In this document: positions 45,867 to 54,561 of the stretch, piece after piece | Numbering within the stretch: position 1 is the first letter of the stretch | How the letters are laid out: each line of letters starts with the position of its first letter | Assembly: GCA_013140985.1 (NCBI GenBank) | Contig: JABFRU010000023.1 | Coordinates: 62,001-126,000, forward strand | Direction of reading: 5' to 3' | Length of the DNA: 64,000 nucleotides | DNA from: Chitinophagaceae bacterium | Lineage (GTDB): Bacteria > Bacteroidota > Bacteroidia > Chitinophagales > Chitinophagaceae | The notes under the pieces: generated by a model | The model's database searches: none | Seen by the model: the letters and a program-made list of their open reading frames with translations, nothing else | What the model was told of the DNA's origin: nothing | Made by a program: the position numbers and the translations under genes

Positions 45867-47612
45867 ATGAAAAAGATAGCTGCCTTCCTCTTCATTTTTT
45901 TTGCAGGAAAAATTAATTCTCCGGCGCAAATACCTGCGACAACCAAAGAAGCTTTTTTCAAGGAGTGGAACTATGGACCAACTAATGTATTCGGGTTGGT
46001 CAAACTGGACAACCTCACGGAACGATCTTATTACAAGATCATCAAAACAGATGCTTCCACCAGCAAGGTTTACTCTTACAATGCTGCCGGTGTACAAACC
46101 GGTATGATCACTTTTCGTTTTACTAACGGCAAAATAACACAAATGGCCCGCACCGACCGCTGGGGTGATACCTACGAGATCACCAAATTCACTTTGGCTG
46201 GCCCCGATCAATTCATAGTGACAAGGAAAAGCTCCGGAAAAAATAGTTTTCTCCCCTGCAAAGCAGCAAAATATATTTACAAGAATGGCCTGCTGTCAGA
46301 AATTCAGTACCTCGATTACTACAATAAAATATTTCCTTACAGCGACGGTGTGGCTATTATCCGGTATAAAAGATATACAGATAAGAACCGCTATTCATAT
46401 GCTTATGAAGTAAGTTATTTCGATGAAAAAGCACAACCTGTCATTTCTCAAAGCAACGATTATCACAAAGTGGTGTATGAATATGATCAGCGGATCAATA
46501 ACCTTTCCAGTGCAATCTATGGTACCAGCGGCGAACCGGTGACAAATCGTTTTGGAAGATTTAAAAGTAAAAATGAGTACGACAGTTATGACCAGCAAAC
46601 CAGGAATACTACGTATGGGATTAATGATGAACCTGTTGCCAATTCATACGGAGTGGCAGGCTCTTCTGCTGAATTTAAAAATGGTTTTACGATCAAAACC
46701 ACCCGTTTTGATCAACATTTCAAAACTGCCCGTGCATCTGCGGCCGGCGATGGCATCGCTATCATAAAATATGAGAACGATGACCGGGGCAATGAAATAA
46801 AACGATCCTTCTTTGATGAGAACGATCAGCCCATCGATGGCCATTCAGGCTATCATTCCATTACTTATACCTATGATCCGCTGGATATGCTGACCTCCAG
46901 TTCTTACTATGATAAATATGGCAACAGGGCCCATGACAGGAATGGTATTCATAAATACACTTATATAAGAGATGATAAAGGCCGCCTGATCCAAAAAGCA
47001 TATTATGATAACAGCAATAATGCAGTTAAAGATCCATCCGATGAAGTCTATATGGTAAAATATAAATATGATGAACAGGGCCGGGAAATTTCGGAATCAT
47101 ATTGGGAAAACAACACTACTAAAATGAAAAGATGGAACGGGTTCCATGAAGAGGTCACCAAGTACAATGATGATGGCCTCGAAACCGAATATTCTTTTTA
47201 TGATGAGAACGGGAAACTCTATGTGAGCAGTTCCGGGTATTCAAGAGTGGTGGTCTTATATGGCTCCAATGCAAGAATGACCGAAAGAAAATACCTGAAC
47301 GGTAATGATGGTATAATGATGAAAGAAAGCCTTGTCAATGGCTTTTGTTCCATCAAATTCAGTTATGACAATAAGGGACTCATTAATAATATCCGGTATT
47401 TTGATGGCAATGGCAGTCCCGTAAATGCAACTTCATATCTCAACAATGAAGACCTGGTCTTCCATAAAATTGAATTTGTTTACACCGGCAGCCGGATCAC
47501 CGCACAAAAACACTATTTAAAGGACAGCGAGACACCCTCTAAGATCATCGACTGCCTGAAAAACGACTATATCGCCACCGGTGGCGTTTCACAGGGCTAT
47601 AAGAACAAATAA
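45867..47612 (+). CDS. Secreted protein built from about eleven 32-33-residue repeats
   Basis: A 581-residue exported protein (signal MKKIAAFLFIFFAGKINSPA). From about residue 170 to 530 a repeat of 32-33 residues recurs, best seen at residues 302, 334, 366, 399, 431, 464 and 497: a Y-x-Y-D-x-x-G turn, a short strand with S/A-Y-Y/F-D, an N-G or E-N-G turn and a G-x-H/Y ending. The Y-D turn recalls RHS/YD repeats, but the period is longer and there is no RHS core or toxin tip. A beta-solenoid or propeller is likely. It ends at a terminator. Confidence 0.75.
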   Translation: MKKIAAFLFIFFAGKINSPAQIPATTKEAFFKEWNYGPTNVFGLVKLDNLTERSYYKIIKTDASTSKVYSYNAAGVQTGMITFRFTNGKITQMARTDRWGDTYEITKFTLAGPDQFIVTRKSSGKNSFLPCKAAKYIYKNGLLSEIQYLDYYNKIFPYSDGVAIIRYKRYTDKNRYSYAYEVSYFDEKAQPVISQSNDYHKVVYEYDQRINNLSSAIYGTSGEPVTNRFGRFKSKNEYDSYDQQTRNTTYGINDEPVANSYGVAGSSAEFKNGFTIKTTRFDQHFKTARASAAGDGIAIIKYENDDRGNEIKRSFFDENDQPIDGHSGYHSITYTYDPLDMLTSSSYYDKYGNRAHDRNGIHKYTYIRDDKGRLIQKAYYDNSNNAVKDPSDEVYMVKYKYDEQGREISESYWENNTTKMKRWNGFHEEVTKYNDDGLETEYSFYDENGKLYVSSSGYSRVVVLYGSNARMTERKYLNGNDGIMMKESLVNGFCSIKFSYDNKGLINNIRYFDGNGSPVNATSYLNNEDLVFHKIEFVYTGSRITAQKHYLKDSETPSKIIDCLKNDYIATGGVSQGYKNK

Positions 47613-47638
47613 GACTGGTCAAAAAATAATTTTCAGCA

Positions 47639-47675
47639 AAATCGCATCGCCTGCTGCGGATGCGATTTCTTTTTC
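47639..47675 (+). terminator. Rho-independent terminator of the repeat-protein gene
   Basis: AAATCGCATC pairs perfectly with GATGCGATTT around a ten-base centre (GCCTGCTGCG), followed by CTTTTTC. It lies 27 bases after the stop codon. Confidence 0.82.
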
Positions 47676-47706
47676 GCTAATTTCATATCCAATTAAAAAA
47701 TAAACC

Positions 47707-48264
47707 ATGGTATTTATTGTAATCGGCGTTATACTGCTCATCGTAATATGGGTGATCAGCTTATATAATGGACTTGTTCGCCTGAGGAACCGCAGGCAAA
47801 ATGCATTTGCAGATATTGATGTCCAGCTTCGCCAGCGGCATGACCTGGTGCCACAATTAGTAGAAACGGTAAAAGGTTATGCTACACATGAAAGAGAATT
47901 GCTCTTGAAAGTGACAGAGGCCCGTACAGCTGCGATGGCTGCCACCACAATTGATGATAAAATAAAAGCGGAACAACAACTCTCTGCGGCTTTGGCCGGA
48001 TTAAAAGTGCAGGTAGAAGCTTATCCTGATCTGAAAGCCAATCAAAACTTTTTACAATTGCAAGAAGAACTCAGCGATATCGAGAACAAACTGGCTGCAG
48101 CAAGACGTTTCTTCAATGCTGCTACTACTGAATACAACAATGCTGTGGAATCTTTTCCCGGCAATATGATCGCAAGGAATTTTGGATTCAAGAGAGAGAT
48201 CATGTTTGACCTCGGTACCGATACCCGGAAGAACATGGAAGAGCCTCCGAAGATCCAGTTTTAA
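47707..48264 (+). CDS. lemA: LemA family protein
   Basis: A 185-residue protein with one N-terminal membrane anchor (about 2-20) and a helical bundle outside. The family core is unmistakable: YNGLVRLRNRRQNAFADIDV, QLRQRHDLVPQLVETVKGYA, HERELLLKVTEARTAA and FPGNMIARNFGFKRE. LemA proteins are often encoded beside M48 proteases and are thought to act in envelope quality control. That arrangement is present here. Confidence 0.94.
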   Translation: MVFIVIGVILLIVIWVISLYNGLVRLRNRRQNAFADIDVQLRQRHDLVPQLVETVKGYATHERELLLKVTEARTAAMAATTIDDKIKAEQQLSAALAGLKVQVEAYPDLKANQNFLQLQEELSDIENKLAAARRFFNAATTEYNNAVESFPGNMIARNFGFKREIMFDLGTDTRKNMEEPPKIQF

Positions 48265-48350
48265 ATGTGAGAATATGGAAGTGTGAGAATATGAAAATGA
48301 TATAGTGTGATGAAGAAACCATTTTTCACATTCCCACACTTTCACATTAC
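48264..48350. repeat. Inverted word repeat between lemA and the M48 gene
   Basis: AATGTGAGAATATGGAAGTG and related words (48264-48299) face TTTCACATTCCCACACTTTC (48324-48343). The first arm begins exactly at the lemA stop codon; the second ends 17 bases before the M48 start. TGA triplets recur in the first arm. Confidence 0.7.
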
Positions 48351-48366
48351 CTAATTTGCTCTTATC

Positions 48367-49302
48367 ATGCAATACGTTGGTTTAGACAGGCAGATCCGCA
48401 AGAACAATTTCAATTCAATTCTTTTGCTGATAGCATTCCCGGTATTATTACTGGGGATGTTTTATTTATTCTTCTATTTCATTGCAGAAAAAGGACAAGA
48501 CCCCAATGAACTTTTTTTACAGACAATGCCTTTTGTATTGATCGGTGTTGGCATCTGGTTCCTTATTGCATGGGCCGGCCATGCTGCATTTATCCGTATG
48601 GCAACAGGCAGCAAACCTTTGGATCGCGTAGAAAATAAAAGAGTCTATAACCTGGTAGAAAACCTATGTATATCACAAGGCATGAGAATGCCCGGAGTGT
48701 ATATCATAGAAGATGATTCGCTGAATGCTTTTGCCAGCGGCATTGGCGCAAGATCCTACTCCATTTCTTTATCAAGAGGAATGATCAGCAAATTAGATGA
48801 TGATGAACTGGAGGGTGTGATAGCACATGAACTGACACATATAAAAAACAGGGATGTGCGGCTGTTGATCATATCCATCATCTTTGTCGGCATATTTGCT
48901 TTTCTCGCAGAAGTTGCATTCAGAAGCCTGCGTCATGTCGGTTCCGGTAAAAAGAGCAGCAAAGACAGTAAAGGAAGCGGTGCTATTATCTTAATTGCGA
49001 TCGTAATTACCGCTATCGCTTATTTTCTTTCGATACTATTACGTTTCGGTATCAGCCGTAAAAGAGAATACCTCGCCGATGCCGGCAGCGCTGAAATGAC
49101 AAAGAAGCCTTATGCATTGGCCAATGCATTGAGAAAAATTTCCGGTGATCCGCTGATCGAAGCAGTTGAAAGCAGGGATGTCGCCCAATTATTTATTGAT
49201 AATCCCAAACCATCTGCCCATAAATCAGCTTCGTGGGATAATATGTTTGCTACGCATCCGCCAATTGAGAAGAGGATTGAATTATTGGAACAGTTTGTAT
49301 AA
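48367..49302 (+). CDS. M48 family membrane metalloprotease (HtpX-like)
   Basis: A 311-residue inner-membrane zinc protease. The active-site motif HELTH is at about 154-158 (EGVIAHELTHIKNRDVRL), with the third ligand Glu in SRKREYLADAGSAEMT (about 238). Two hydrophobic helices lie near the N-terminus (about 17-40 and 54-75) and two in the centre (about 166-185, 204-225). Like HtpX it probably degrades misfolded membrane proteins. It pairs with lemA. Confidence 0.92.
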   Translation: MQYVGLDRQIRKNNFNSILLLIAFPVLLLGMFYLFFYFIAEKGQDPNELFLQTMPFVLIGVGIWFLIAWAGHAAFIRMATGSKPLDRVENKRVYNLVENLCISQGMRMPGVYIIEDDSLNAFASGIGARSYSISLSRGMISKLDDDELEGVIAHELTHIKNRDVRLLIISIIFVGIFAFLAEVAFRSLRHVGSGKKSSKDSKGSGAIILIAIVITAIAYFLSILLRFGISRKREYLADAGSAEMTKKPYALANALRKISGDPLIEAVESRDVAQLFIDNPKPSAHKSASWDNMFATHPPIEKRIELLEQFV

Positions 49303-49305
49303 AAA

Positions 49306-49411
49306 GCCTCCCCAAACCCCTCCGGAGCAGGGGTTTTAAACTCCGATACCTGTAATGATTTTTTGAATTCGCAGACTCCATGAACCCTCCCTTCGGAGGG
49401 CAGGGAGGCCT
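49306..49411. repeat. GC-rich inverted repeat between converging genes
   Basis: GCCTCCCCAAACCCCTCCGG (49306-49325), with GAGCAGGGGTTTT, faces GAACCCTCCCTTCGGAGGGC and CAGGGAGGCCTCCC near 49381-49415. Each arm is itself a small palindrome. Because it lies between convergent genes it may serve as terminator for both. Confidence 0.6.
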
Positions 49412-49413
49412 CC

Positions 49414-50067
49414 CTACTTCTTTCCAACGATCATCGGTACAAAAGAAAAATGATCGAATACTTCTTCCTTCAACGCACCGTTCTCCAGTTTAGTCAATCG
49501 CATCATTTGCTGTATATCGCCACTGCCTAATGGCAATACCATCATGCCGCCCGGTTTTAATTGATCAATTAATTTTTGTGGTACTTCCGGCGCTGCTGCA
49601 GTGATCAGCACCCGGTCGAAAGGGGCATAGGTAGGCAAGCCCTCATATCCATCTCCATAAAAAAATTTAATGGTGGGATATTTTTTTAGCAGGTCAAATT
49701 TTTTATTGGCTTCAAATAATTTCTTTTGCCGTTCGATAGTATATACCTGCACTCCCATTTCTGCTAATACCACTGCCTGGTAAGCGCTGCCGGTTCCTAT
49801 CTCCAGCACTTTCATAAAAGGTTTTAGTTCGAGCAACTGACTTTGGTAAGCAACTGTATAGGGCTGAGAAATTGTTTGTCCTTCACCAATGGGAAAAGCC
49901 CTGTCTTCATAAGCCAGTTCATCAAAAGCAGAATCCAAAAAATAATGACGGGGGACTTCCAATATAGCATCCAATACTCTTTCATCACTGATGCCTTTGG
50001 ATTGAATGCCCTGTACTAATTTTTTTCGGAGGCCTTTGTGCCTGTAATGGTCTTCGGTGGGTCGCAT
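49414..50067 (-). CDS. pcm: Protein-L-isoaspartate O-methyltransferase
   Basis: A 217-residue SAM-dependent methyltransferase that starts repair of isoaspartyl damage in proteins. The start at 50067 (MRPTEDHYRHKGLRKKLVQG) fits the family; the longer frame to 50166 is not conserved in style. It has the PIMT signatures VPRHYFLDSAFDELAYEDRA, IGEGQTISQPYTVA, the SAM site VLEIGTGSAYQAVVLAEMG, and DRVLITAAAPEVPQ. It follows the DoxX gene by 43 bases in the same direction. Confidence 0.95.
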   Translation of the reverse strand: MRPTEDHYRHKGLRKKLVQGIQSKGISDERVLDAILEVPRHYFLDSAFDELAYEDRAFPIGEGQTISQPYTVAYQSQLLELKPFMKVLEIGTGSAYQAVVLAEMGVQVYTIERQKKLFEANKKFDLLKKYPTIKFFYGDGYEGLPTYAPFDRVLITAAAPEVPQKLIDQLKPGGMMVLPLGSGDIQQMMRLTKLENGALKEEVFDHFSFVPMIVGKK

Positions 50068-50110
50068 AAGGCCACAAAATAAACTAAAGAGAACAAATTT
50101 GTGAATTGAC

Positions 50111-50521
50111 TTACAGCACCGGCCTGATATTCCTCTCCTCTTTTCTTTCGGCAATATAAATAGCAATAAGAACAGTGATAAGCACTACGCTGTATTCCAT
50201 TCCACCCAATGTATAGCCTACCACAAACCAGCCATTTTGAAAATGAACCGTAATGACGCCGGTAATGAGGATAATTATTTCTCCAATACAAAATATTTTT
50301 ACTACCCGACGGATCACCATCAGAAACCCACCGGTGATCTCAAAAATTGTAACAGCCCATGCCCAATAGAATCCGCCAGGGAACCCTTTACTATCCAAAA
50401 AATTTCCAAAACCGGGAAGTGAATAATCAATGAGCCTCATAGCACCATGTGCCATGAATACAAGACCTATTGCCATTCTTATAATAGCGATGGATAAAGA
50501 GGGTTTTAATAGTGCCGGCAT
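50111..50521 (-). CDS. DoxX family membrane protein
   Basis: A 136-residue four-helix inner-membrane protein, started at 50521 (MPALLKPSLSIAIIRMAIGL). The DoxX pattern is visible: RMAIGLVFMAHGAMRLIDYS in helix 1, then GGFYWAWAVTIFEITGGFLM in helix 2 with the conserved E-x-x-G-G, and two further helices. Members include small quinone-linked oxidoreductase subunits and uncharacterised proteins. Confidence 0.85.
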   Translation of the reverse strand: MPALLKPSLSIAIIRMAIGLVFMAHGAMRLIDYSLPGFGNFLDSKGFPGGFYWAWAVTIFEITGGFLMVIRRVVKIFCIGEIIILITGVITVHFQNGWFVVGYTLGGMEYSVVLITVLIAIYIAERKEERNIRPVL

Positions 50522-50620
50522 GCTACTAATTTTCAGCACTGATGCTGTACACCGAAAAGTTACACAATGAACAAATAATAAAAACAAGTAGATTCGTTAC
50601 ATAGCTATAAATCCTAAATC

Positions 50621-51037
50621 ATGAGAGCTATTATATCGGCGTTCATTTTTTTTACCATTGCTTCAGGATGTCAAAGTAAAAAGAAGCCGCCCACGACATT
50701 TACGGCAGCTATTTACTTGTCTCAATTCGATTCTTCACAGGTCAATAAAGACATAGAGTTCTTCAAAAGCCTTCCTTATGTTTTAGAAGCAACATTTTTT
50801 ACAAAAGAGCAAATGAAATCTGCTTTTTTAGAAAAATATGGAGATCCCGATTCAACAAGGAAAGACCTGCAACACTATGATGCCTATAAAGTAAAAATAG
50901 ATTTCGACAAATTCAATGCTGATGAAAGAAAAAGCTTTATTGATGAGCTTCAAACAAATATTAAATACTACAGATCATATAATTTTCCCGTCCTGATACA
51001 TAAAGGAAGGCATAATGAAGGAGGTGGCTTCCTATAG
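50621..51037 (+). CDS. Lipoprotein resembling an isolated FtsX extracellular domain
   Basis: A 138-residue lipoprotein (MRAIISAFIFFTIASGC; Cys17 is the likely acylation site). The mature part, FTAAIYLSQFDSSQVNKDIE, LPYVLEATFFTKEQMKSAFL, EKYGD and a following VKIDFDKFNADERKSF, has the order of the FtsX periplasmic domain: a strand, a helix, V-x-x-x-x-F-F/V-[ST]-K-E-x-x-x-x-x-F, then a strand. There is no permease part, so it would be a stand-alone surface module. The likeness is my reading and may be coincidental. Confidence 0.6.
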   Translation: MRAIISAFIFFTIASGCQSKKKPPTTFTAAIYLSQFDSSQVNKDIEFFKSLPYVLEATFFTKEQMKSAFLEKYGDPDSTRKDLQHYDAYKVKIDFDKFNADERKSFIDELQTNIKYYRSYNFPVLIHKGRHNEGGGFL

Positions 51038-52753
51038 TTTCATATCTGTAATAACCGCCTTTATTTTTCCATCCAATTCCTTATTCACTCTCTCAAAATC
51101 AGCCGCATTCTTCAGTTCGGTATTCACACTAAAATAAAATTTGATCTTCGGTTCCGTACCACTCGGTCTTGCCGAAATACTGCTCATATCCTCTGTTACA
51201 AATTGCAATACATTTGATTTAGGCAGATCCAGTTTCCATTCTTCGCCTGTTGCCAGGTTCTTTTCTACCTGCAATTCATAATCCCGCAACATTACAACAG
51301 GAGAGCCATTTATTGTTTTCGGAGGATTGTTTCGATAGTCTTCCATCATGGCTGCGATCTGCTGCTGGCCATCCATTCCTTTTTTAGTTATAGAAATAAG
51401 ATGTTCTTTATAAAAACCATACTGCACATAAAGATCGATCATCTTTTCATAGAGGCTTCTCCCCTTTTCTTTTTCATAAGCCGCCATTTCGCATAATAAT
51501 GCAACAGCGCTTACCCCATCTTTATCTCTTATCTTATCGCCGATCATCAATCCAAAACTTTCTTCGCCTCCGATGATGTAATTTTCTTTTCCTTCTTTCT
51601 GTCGTATCAGTTCAGCGATCCATTTGAACCCGGTCAGCACACGATAACAGCCCACCTGGTTTCTCGCTGCAATGGCATCAATCATCGGTGTAGTAACGAT
51701 AGTAGTGATCACCATATCATTCGGCTTTGCAATTCCTTTTGCTTTTCTTGCTTCGATCAGGTAATTAAAAGCCAAAACAGCAGTTTGATTGCCATTCATC
51801 AGCACCCATTTGCCATCATTATCCTTTACACCAATTGCAATACGATCAGCATCAGGGTCGGTACCACAAAGAATATCTGCATCTAATTTTTCCGCCAGCT
51901 TCAATCCCAAACTCATGGCTTCACTTTCTTCGGGATTCGGATAAACCACTGTTGGAAAATTTCCATCAGGGTTGCTTTGCTCCTCTACGATATGAATATT
52001 CTTAAATCCGAACCGCTCCAGCACCGGCGGCACCATTTTAATACCGGTGCCATGTATCGGAGTATAAACGATCTTCATGTCGCTGTGCTTCGCAATGATC
52101 TCCGGATATATGCTCAACCCCCTCACCATCTCCATATATTGTTCATCCAATTCCTTACCAATAGCAGTAATATTCTCTTCTCCCCCGCTCCACTTCACAT
52201 CATCTACCGATGCGATCTTGTCCACTTCCCTGATCACATTCTTATCATGCGGCGGCACCAATTGCGAACCATCATTCCAATATGCTTTATACCCGTTATA
52301 TTCTTTTGGATTATGCGATGCAGTGCAAACCACACCGCCCTGGCAATTCAATGTGCGGATAGCAAAAGATAATTCAGGTGTTGGGCGCATATCTTCAAAC
52401 AAAAAAACTTTAATACCATTAGCAGCAAAAACATTGGCAGCTGTTTCGGCAAAGAAGCGGCTATTGTTGCGGCTGTCATGCGCAATAGCAACTCTCACAT
52501 CATTACCAAAACATTGCTTGAGATAATTGGCATAACCCTGCGTCGCCATTCCCACCGTGTATTTATTCATCCGGTTAGTACCCACACCCATGATGCCCCG
52601 CAGACCTCCGGTACCGAACTCGAGATTTTTATAAAAAGCATCCTCCAGATCTTCCGGCTTTGCCTGCTGCAAAAACTTTATCTCATCTTTTGTGTGCTGG
52701 TCAAAATTTCCGTTGAGCCATGCATCCACTTTGGCCTGTATTGTTTCGTTCAT
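51032..52753 (-). CDS. Phospho-sugar mutase (phosphoglucomutase/phosphomannomutase family)
   Basis: A 573-residue alpha-D-phosphohexomutase that moves phosphate between C1 and C6 of hexoses. Active-site Ser lies in VVCTASHNPKEYNGYKAYW; the metal loop is GTDPDADRIAIG, the sugar-binding loop GGEESFGLMIGD, and the phosphate-binding loop SARPSGTEPKIKFY at the end. The length fits the PGM2-like bacterial form. Its stop overlaps that of the converging lipoprotein gene by six bases. Confidence 0.95.
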   Translation of the reverse strand: MNETIQAKVDAWLNGNFDQHTKDEIKFLQQAKPEDLEDAFYKNLEFGTGGLRGIMGVGTNRMNKYTVGMATQGYANYLKQCFGNDVRVAIAHDSRNNSRFFAETAANVFAANGIKVFLFEDMRPTPELSFAIRTLNCQGGVVCTASHNPKEYNGYKAYWNDGSQLVPPHDKNVIREVDKIASVDDVKWSGGEENITAIGKELDEQYMEMVRGLSIYPEIIAKHSDMKIVYTPIHGTGIKMVPPVLERFGFKNIHIVEEQSNPDGNFPTVVYPNPEESEAMSLGLKLAEKLDADILCGTDPDADRIAIGVKDNDGKWVLMNGNQTAVLAFNYLIEARKAKGIAKPNDMVITTIVTTPMIDAIAARNQVGCYRVLTGFKWIAELIRQKEGKENYIIGGEESFGLMIGDKIRDKDGVSAVALLCEMAAYEKEKGRSLYEKMIDLYVQYGFYKEHLISITKKGMDGQQQIAAMMEDYRNNPPKTINGSPVVMLRDYELQVEKNLATGEEWKLDLPKSNVLQFVTEDMSSISARPSGTEPKIKFYFSVNTELKNAADFERVNKELDGKIKAVITDMKL

Positions 52754-52860
52754 GATCTTTGTTAAATATTTAGCTCTAAGATATTGAATTCCATCTTTTC
52801 AATCTGTTTCTGAATGGGTGACGTAAATTTGTTGTTTATGAACCCAGCTGAATTACTATG

Positions 52861-52898
52861 CCGACGCTTGCGGTCGGCATACCGACATTTATCGTCGG
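52861..52898. repeat. Tandem hairpins CCGAC-n7-GTCGG
   Basis: Two stems of the same sequence, CCGACGCTTGCGGTCGG (52861-52877) and CCGACATTTATCGTCGG (52882-52898), follow each other four bases apart, each with a seven-base loop. The second shares its ATTTATC loop and GTCGGG stem with the terminator at 13916. It lies in the upstream region of the DUF2279 gene. Confidence 0.7.
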
Positions 52899-52951
52899 GA
52901 CTATCATCGTCCCTTGTGTTACTCACTTCATCGTTCCGATCATTATTCGGC

Positions 52952-54055
52952 ATGTTGCTGGTTACTTTATTTATTTCAAACAATTCCTGGTCCCAGGCCG
53001 ACAGTTGCAACAGCATTGATACAAGCAATAAAGATCAATTGGAATTATCAACAGATTGGGGCGGCGGCCATGGAGGAGAGCCCGGTGTTACATTCAACAA
53101 CTTCTCGATCTATAAAATATCCGGCAATAAAAATTGGGATCTGCTTGATTCATCCAGCGGAAAATTTTTGAAATGGGATACGCTGAAAAAAAACCGGCTT
53201 ACACCTCAGCAAAAGAAAAGACGCACCTGGATCATCGGTGCAGGCAATATTGTTGGCTACAGCACCGCCATGATCGGTCTCTATTCCGCCTGGTATAAAG
53301 ATTACCCGCAAACCAGTTTTCATTCATTCAACGATTGGCCCGAATGGAAACAAGTGGACAAGGTCGGGCATTTATATTCGGCTTATGTAGAAAGCCGTGG
53401 CAGCATGGAGCTCTGGCGATGGACAGGCATCGACAGAAAAAAAAGAATATGGATCGGTGGTATGAGCGGCGCTTTTTATCAAACAGTGATCGAAGTGCTC
53501 GATGGTTTCAGCGCTGAATGGGGATGGAGCTGGGCCGATTTTGGCGCCAACATTCTGGGAAGTGGTATGTTGGTCGCACAGGAGTTAGCATGGGATGATC
53601 AGCGCATCAAACTCAAATTCTCTTTTCATAAAAAAACATACGATGATCCCCAGTTGAACCAACGAAGCGATGTTTTATTCGGAAAAGGAGCTGCCGAACG
53701 TTTTTTAAAAGATTACAATGGTCAAACCTATTGGGCCAGCATCAACCTGAAACCTTTTTTAAAGAATGACAAGTTTCCGGCCTGGCTTTCTATAGCTGTC
53801 GGTTATGGCGCTGAAGGAATGTTTGGCGGCACAGAAAATCTTTCTAAAGATCCGGGCGGCAATATTACTTTCAGCAGACCTGATATAAAAAGGTATCGTC
53901 AATGGTATTTATCCCCGGATATTGACCTGAGTAAAATAAAAACAAAGAGTAAAGCCCTGAATTTCATTTTTACCTTCCTGAGTGCATTCAAATTCCCGAT
54001 GCCGTCCATTGAATTCTCGAATGGGAAATTCAAAGCACATGCTATTCATTTCTGA
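52952..54055 (+). CDS. DUF2279 family exported protein
   Basis: The start at 52952 gives signal MLLVTLFISNNSWSQ and a 367-residue protein. The in-frame ATG at 52814 would translate two tandem hairpins into an Arg/Ser-rich leader and is unlikely. The DUF2279 core is KVGHLYSAYVESRGSMELWR, GGMSGAFYQTVIEVLDGFSA and EWGWSWADFGANILGSGMLV, with hydrophobic stretches that may insert in a membrane, followed by a long C-terminal region with outer-membrane-like strands. Function unknown. Confidence 0.82.
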   Translation: MLLVTLFISNNSWSQADSCNSIDTSNKDQLELSTDWGGGHGGEPGVTFNNFSIYKISGNKNWDLLDSSSGKFLKWDTLKKNRLTPQQKKRRTWIIGAGNIVGYSTAMIGLYSAWYKDYPQTSFHSFNDWPEWKQVDKVGHLYSAYVESRGSMELWRWTGIDRKKRIWIGGMSGAFYQTVIEVLDGFSAEWGWSWADFGANILGSGMLVAQELAWDDQRIKLKFSFHKKTYDDPQLNQRSDVLFGKGAAERFLKDYNGQTYWASINLKPFLKNDKFPAWLSIAVGYGAEGMFGGTENLSKDPGGNITFSRPDIKRYRQWYLSPDIDLSKIKTKSKALNFIFTFLSAFKFPMPSIEFSNGKFKAHAIHF

Positions 54056-54137
54056 CGGATGAGTTGATTTTGCATAAAAGCAGTTTGATTTCCGGCAGAA
54101 GCAAAAAAAAATTACATTCGCATTAAATAATTCCAGT

Positions 54138-54551
54138 ATGAAAAAGCATCTTTTCATTCCTGTACTCCTTCTGTTCATTGTTTTGATAGGTGCTTGTAAA
54201 AAAGACAGTGATTCCTCTCCGCCCGCTACCGACACTTCACTTTCCGCCATTGTAATTGATTTTCCAACTGCCGGCACCCTGTATATTAACGGGTCTTCAA
54301 TTACTATCACCGGAACGATCGTCGATAATGATAATCTAAACCAGGCCAGGGTAGAGATAAGGAATAAGATCACTAATGCTATCTACAATCAACAACAATC
54401 ATCCACAGGAACTGTATCATTTTATCGTTTCACCTGGAACTGGACCGTGGCCGGTATCACTGGCCCCACCCAGGGGACGGTTAAAATAATTTCGAAGGAC
54501 AAAAATGGTTTCGAAGTTTCCAAGCAGGTGGATATCCTGCTTGATAATTGA
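54138..54551 (+). CDS. Lipoprotein with single Ig-like domain
   Basis: A 137-residue lipoprotein: MKKHLFIPVLLLFIVLIGAC with Cys20 as lipid site, a short KKDSDSSPPATDTS linker, then one beta-sandwich (IVIDFPTAGTLYINGSSITI, ITGTIVDNDNLNQARVEIRN, TVKIISKDKNGFEVSKQVDI). The pattern resembles DUF4625-like Ig domains in Bacteroidota. It lies 10 bases upstream of the membrane Fe-S protein gene in the same direction, but no functional link is evident. Confidence 0.75.
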   Translation: MKKHLFIPVLLLFIVLIGACKKDSDSSPPATDTSLSAIVIDFPTAGTLYINGSSITITGTIVDNDNLNQARVEIRNKITNAIYNQQQSSTGTVSFYRFTWNWTVAGITGPTQGTVKIISKDKNGFEVSKQVDILLDN

Positions 54552-54561
54552 TACGATCATT

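Noticed and set aside
51977-52526. Plus-strand frames opposite the phospho-sugar mutase
   Set aside because: Antisense shadows of a highly conserved enzyme; no independent signal.
52814-52951. Longer DUF2279 start at 52814
   Set aside because: It would translate the tandem hairpins into an Arg/Ser-rich leader before the true signal peptide.
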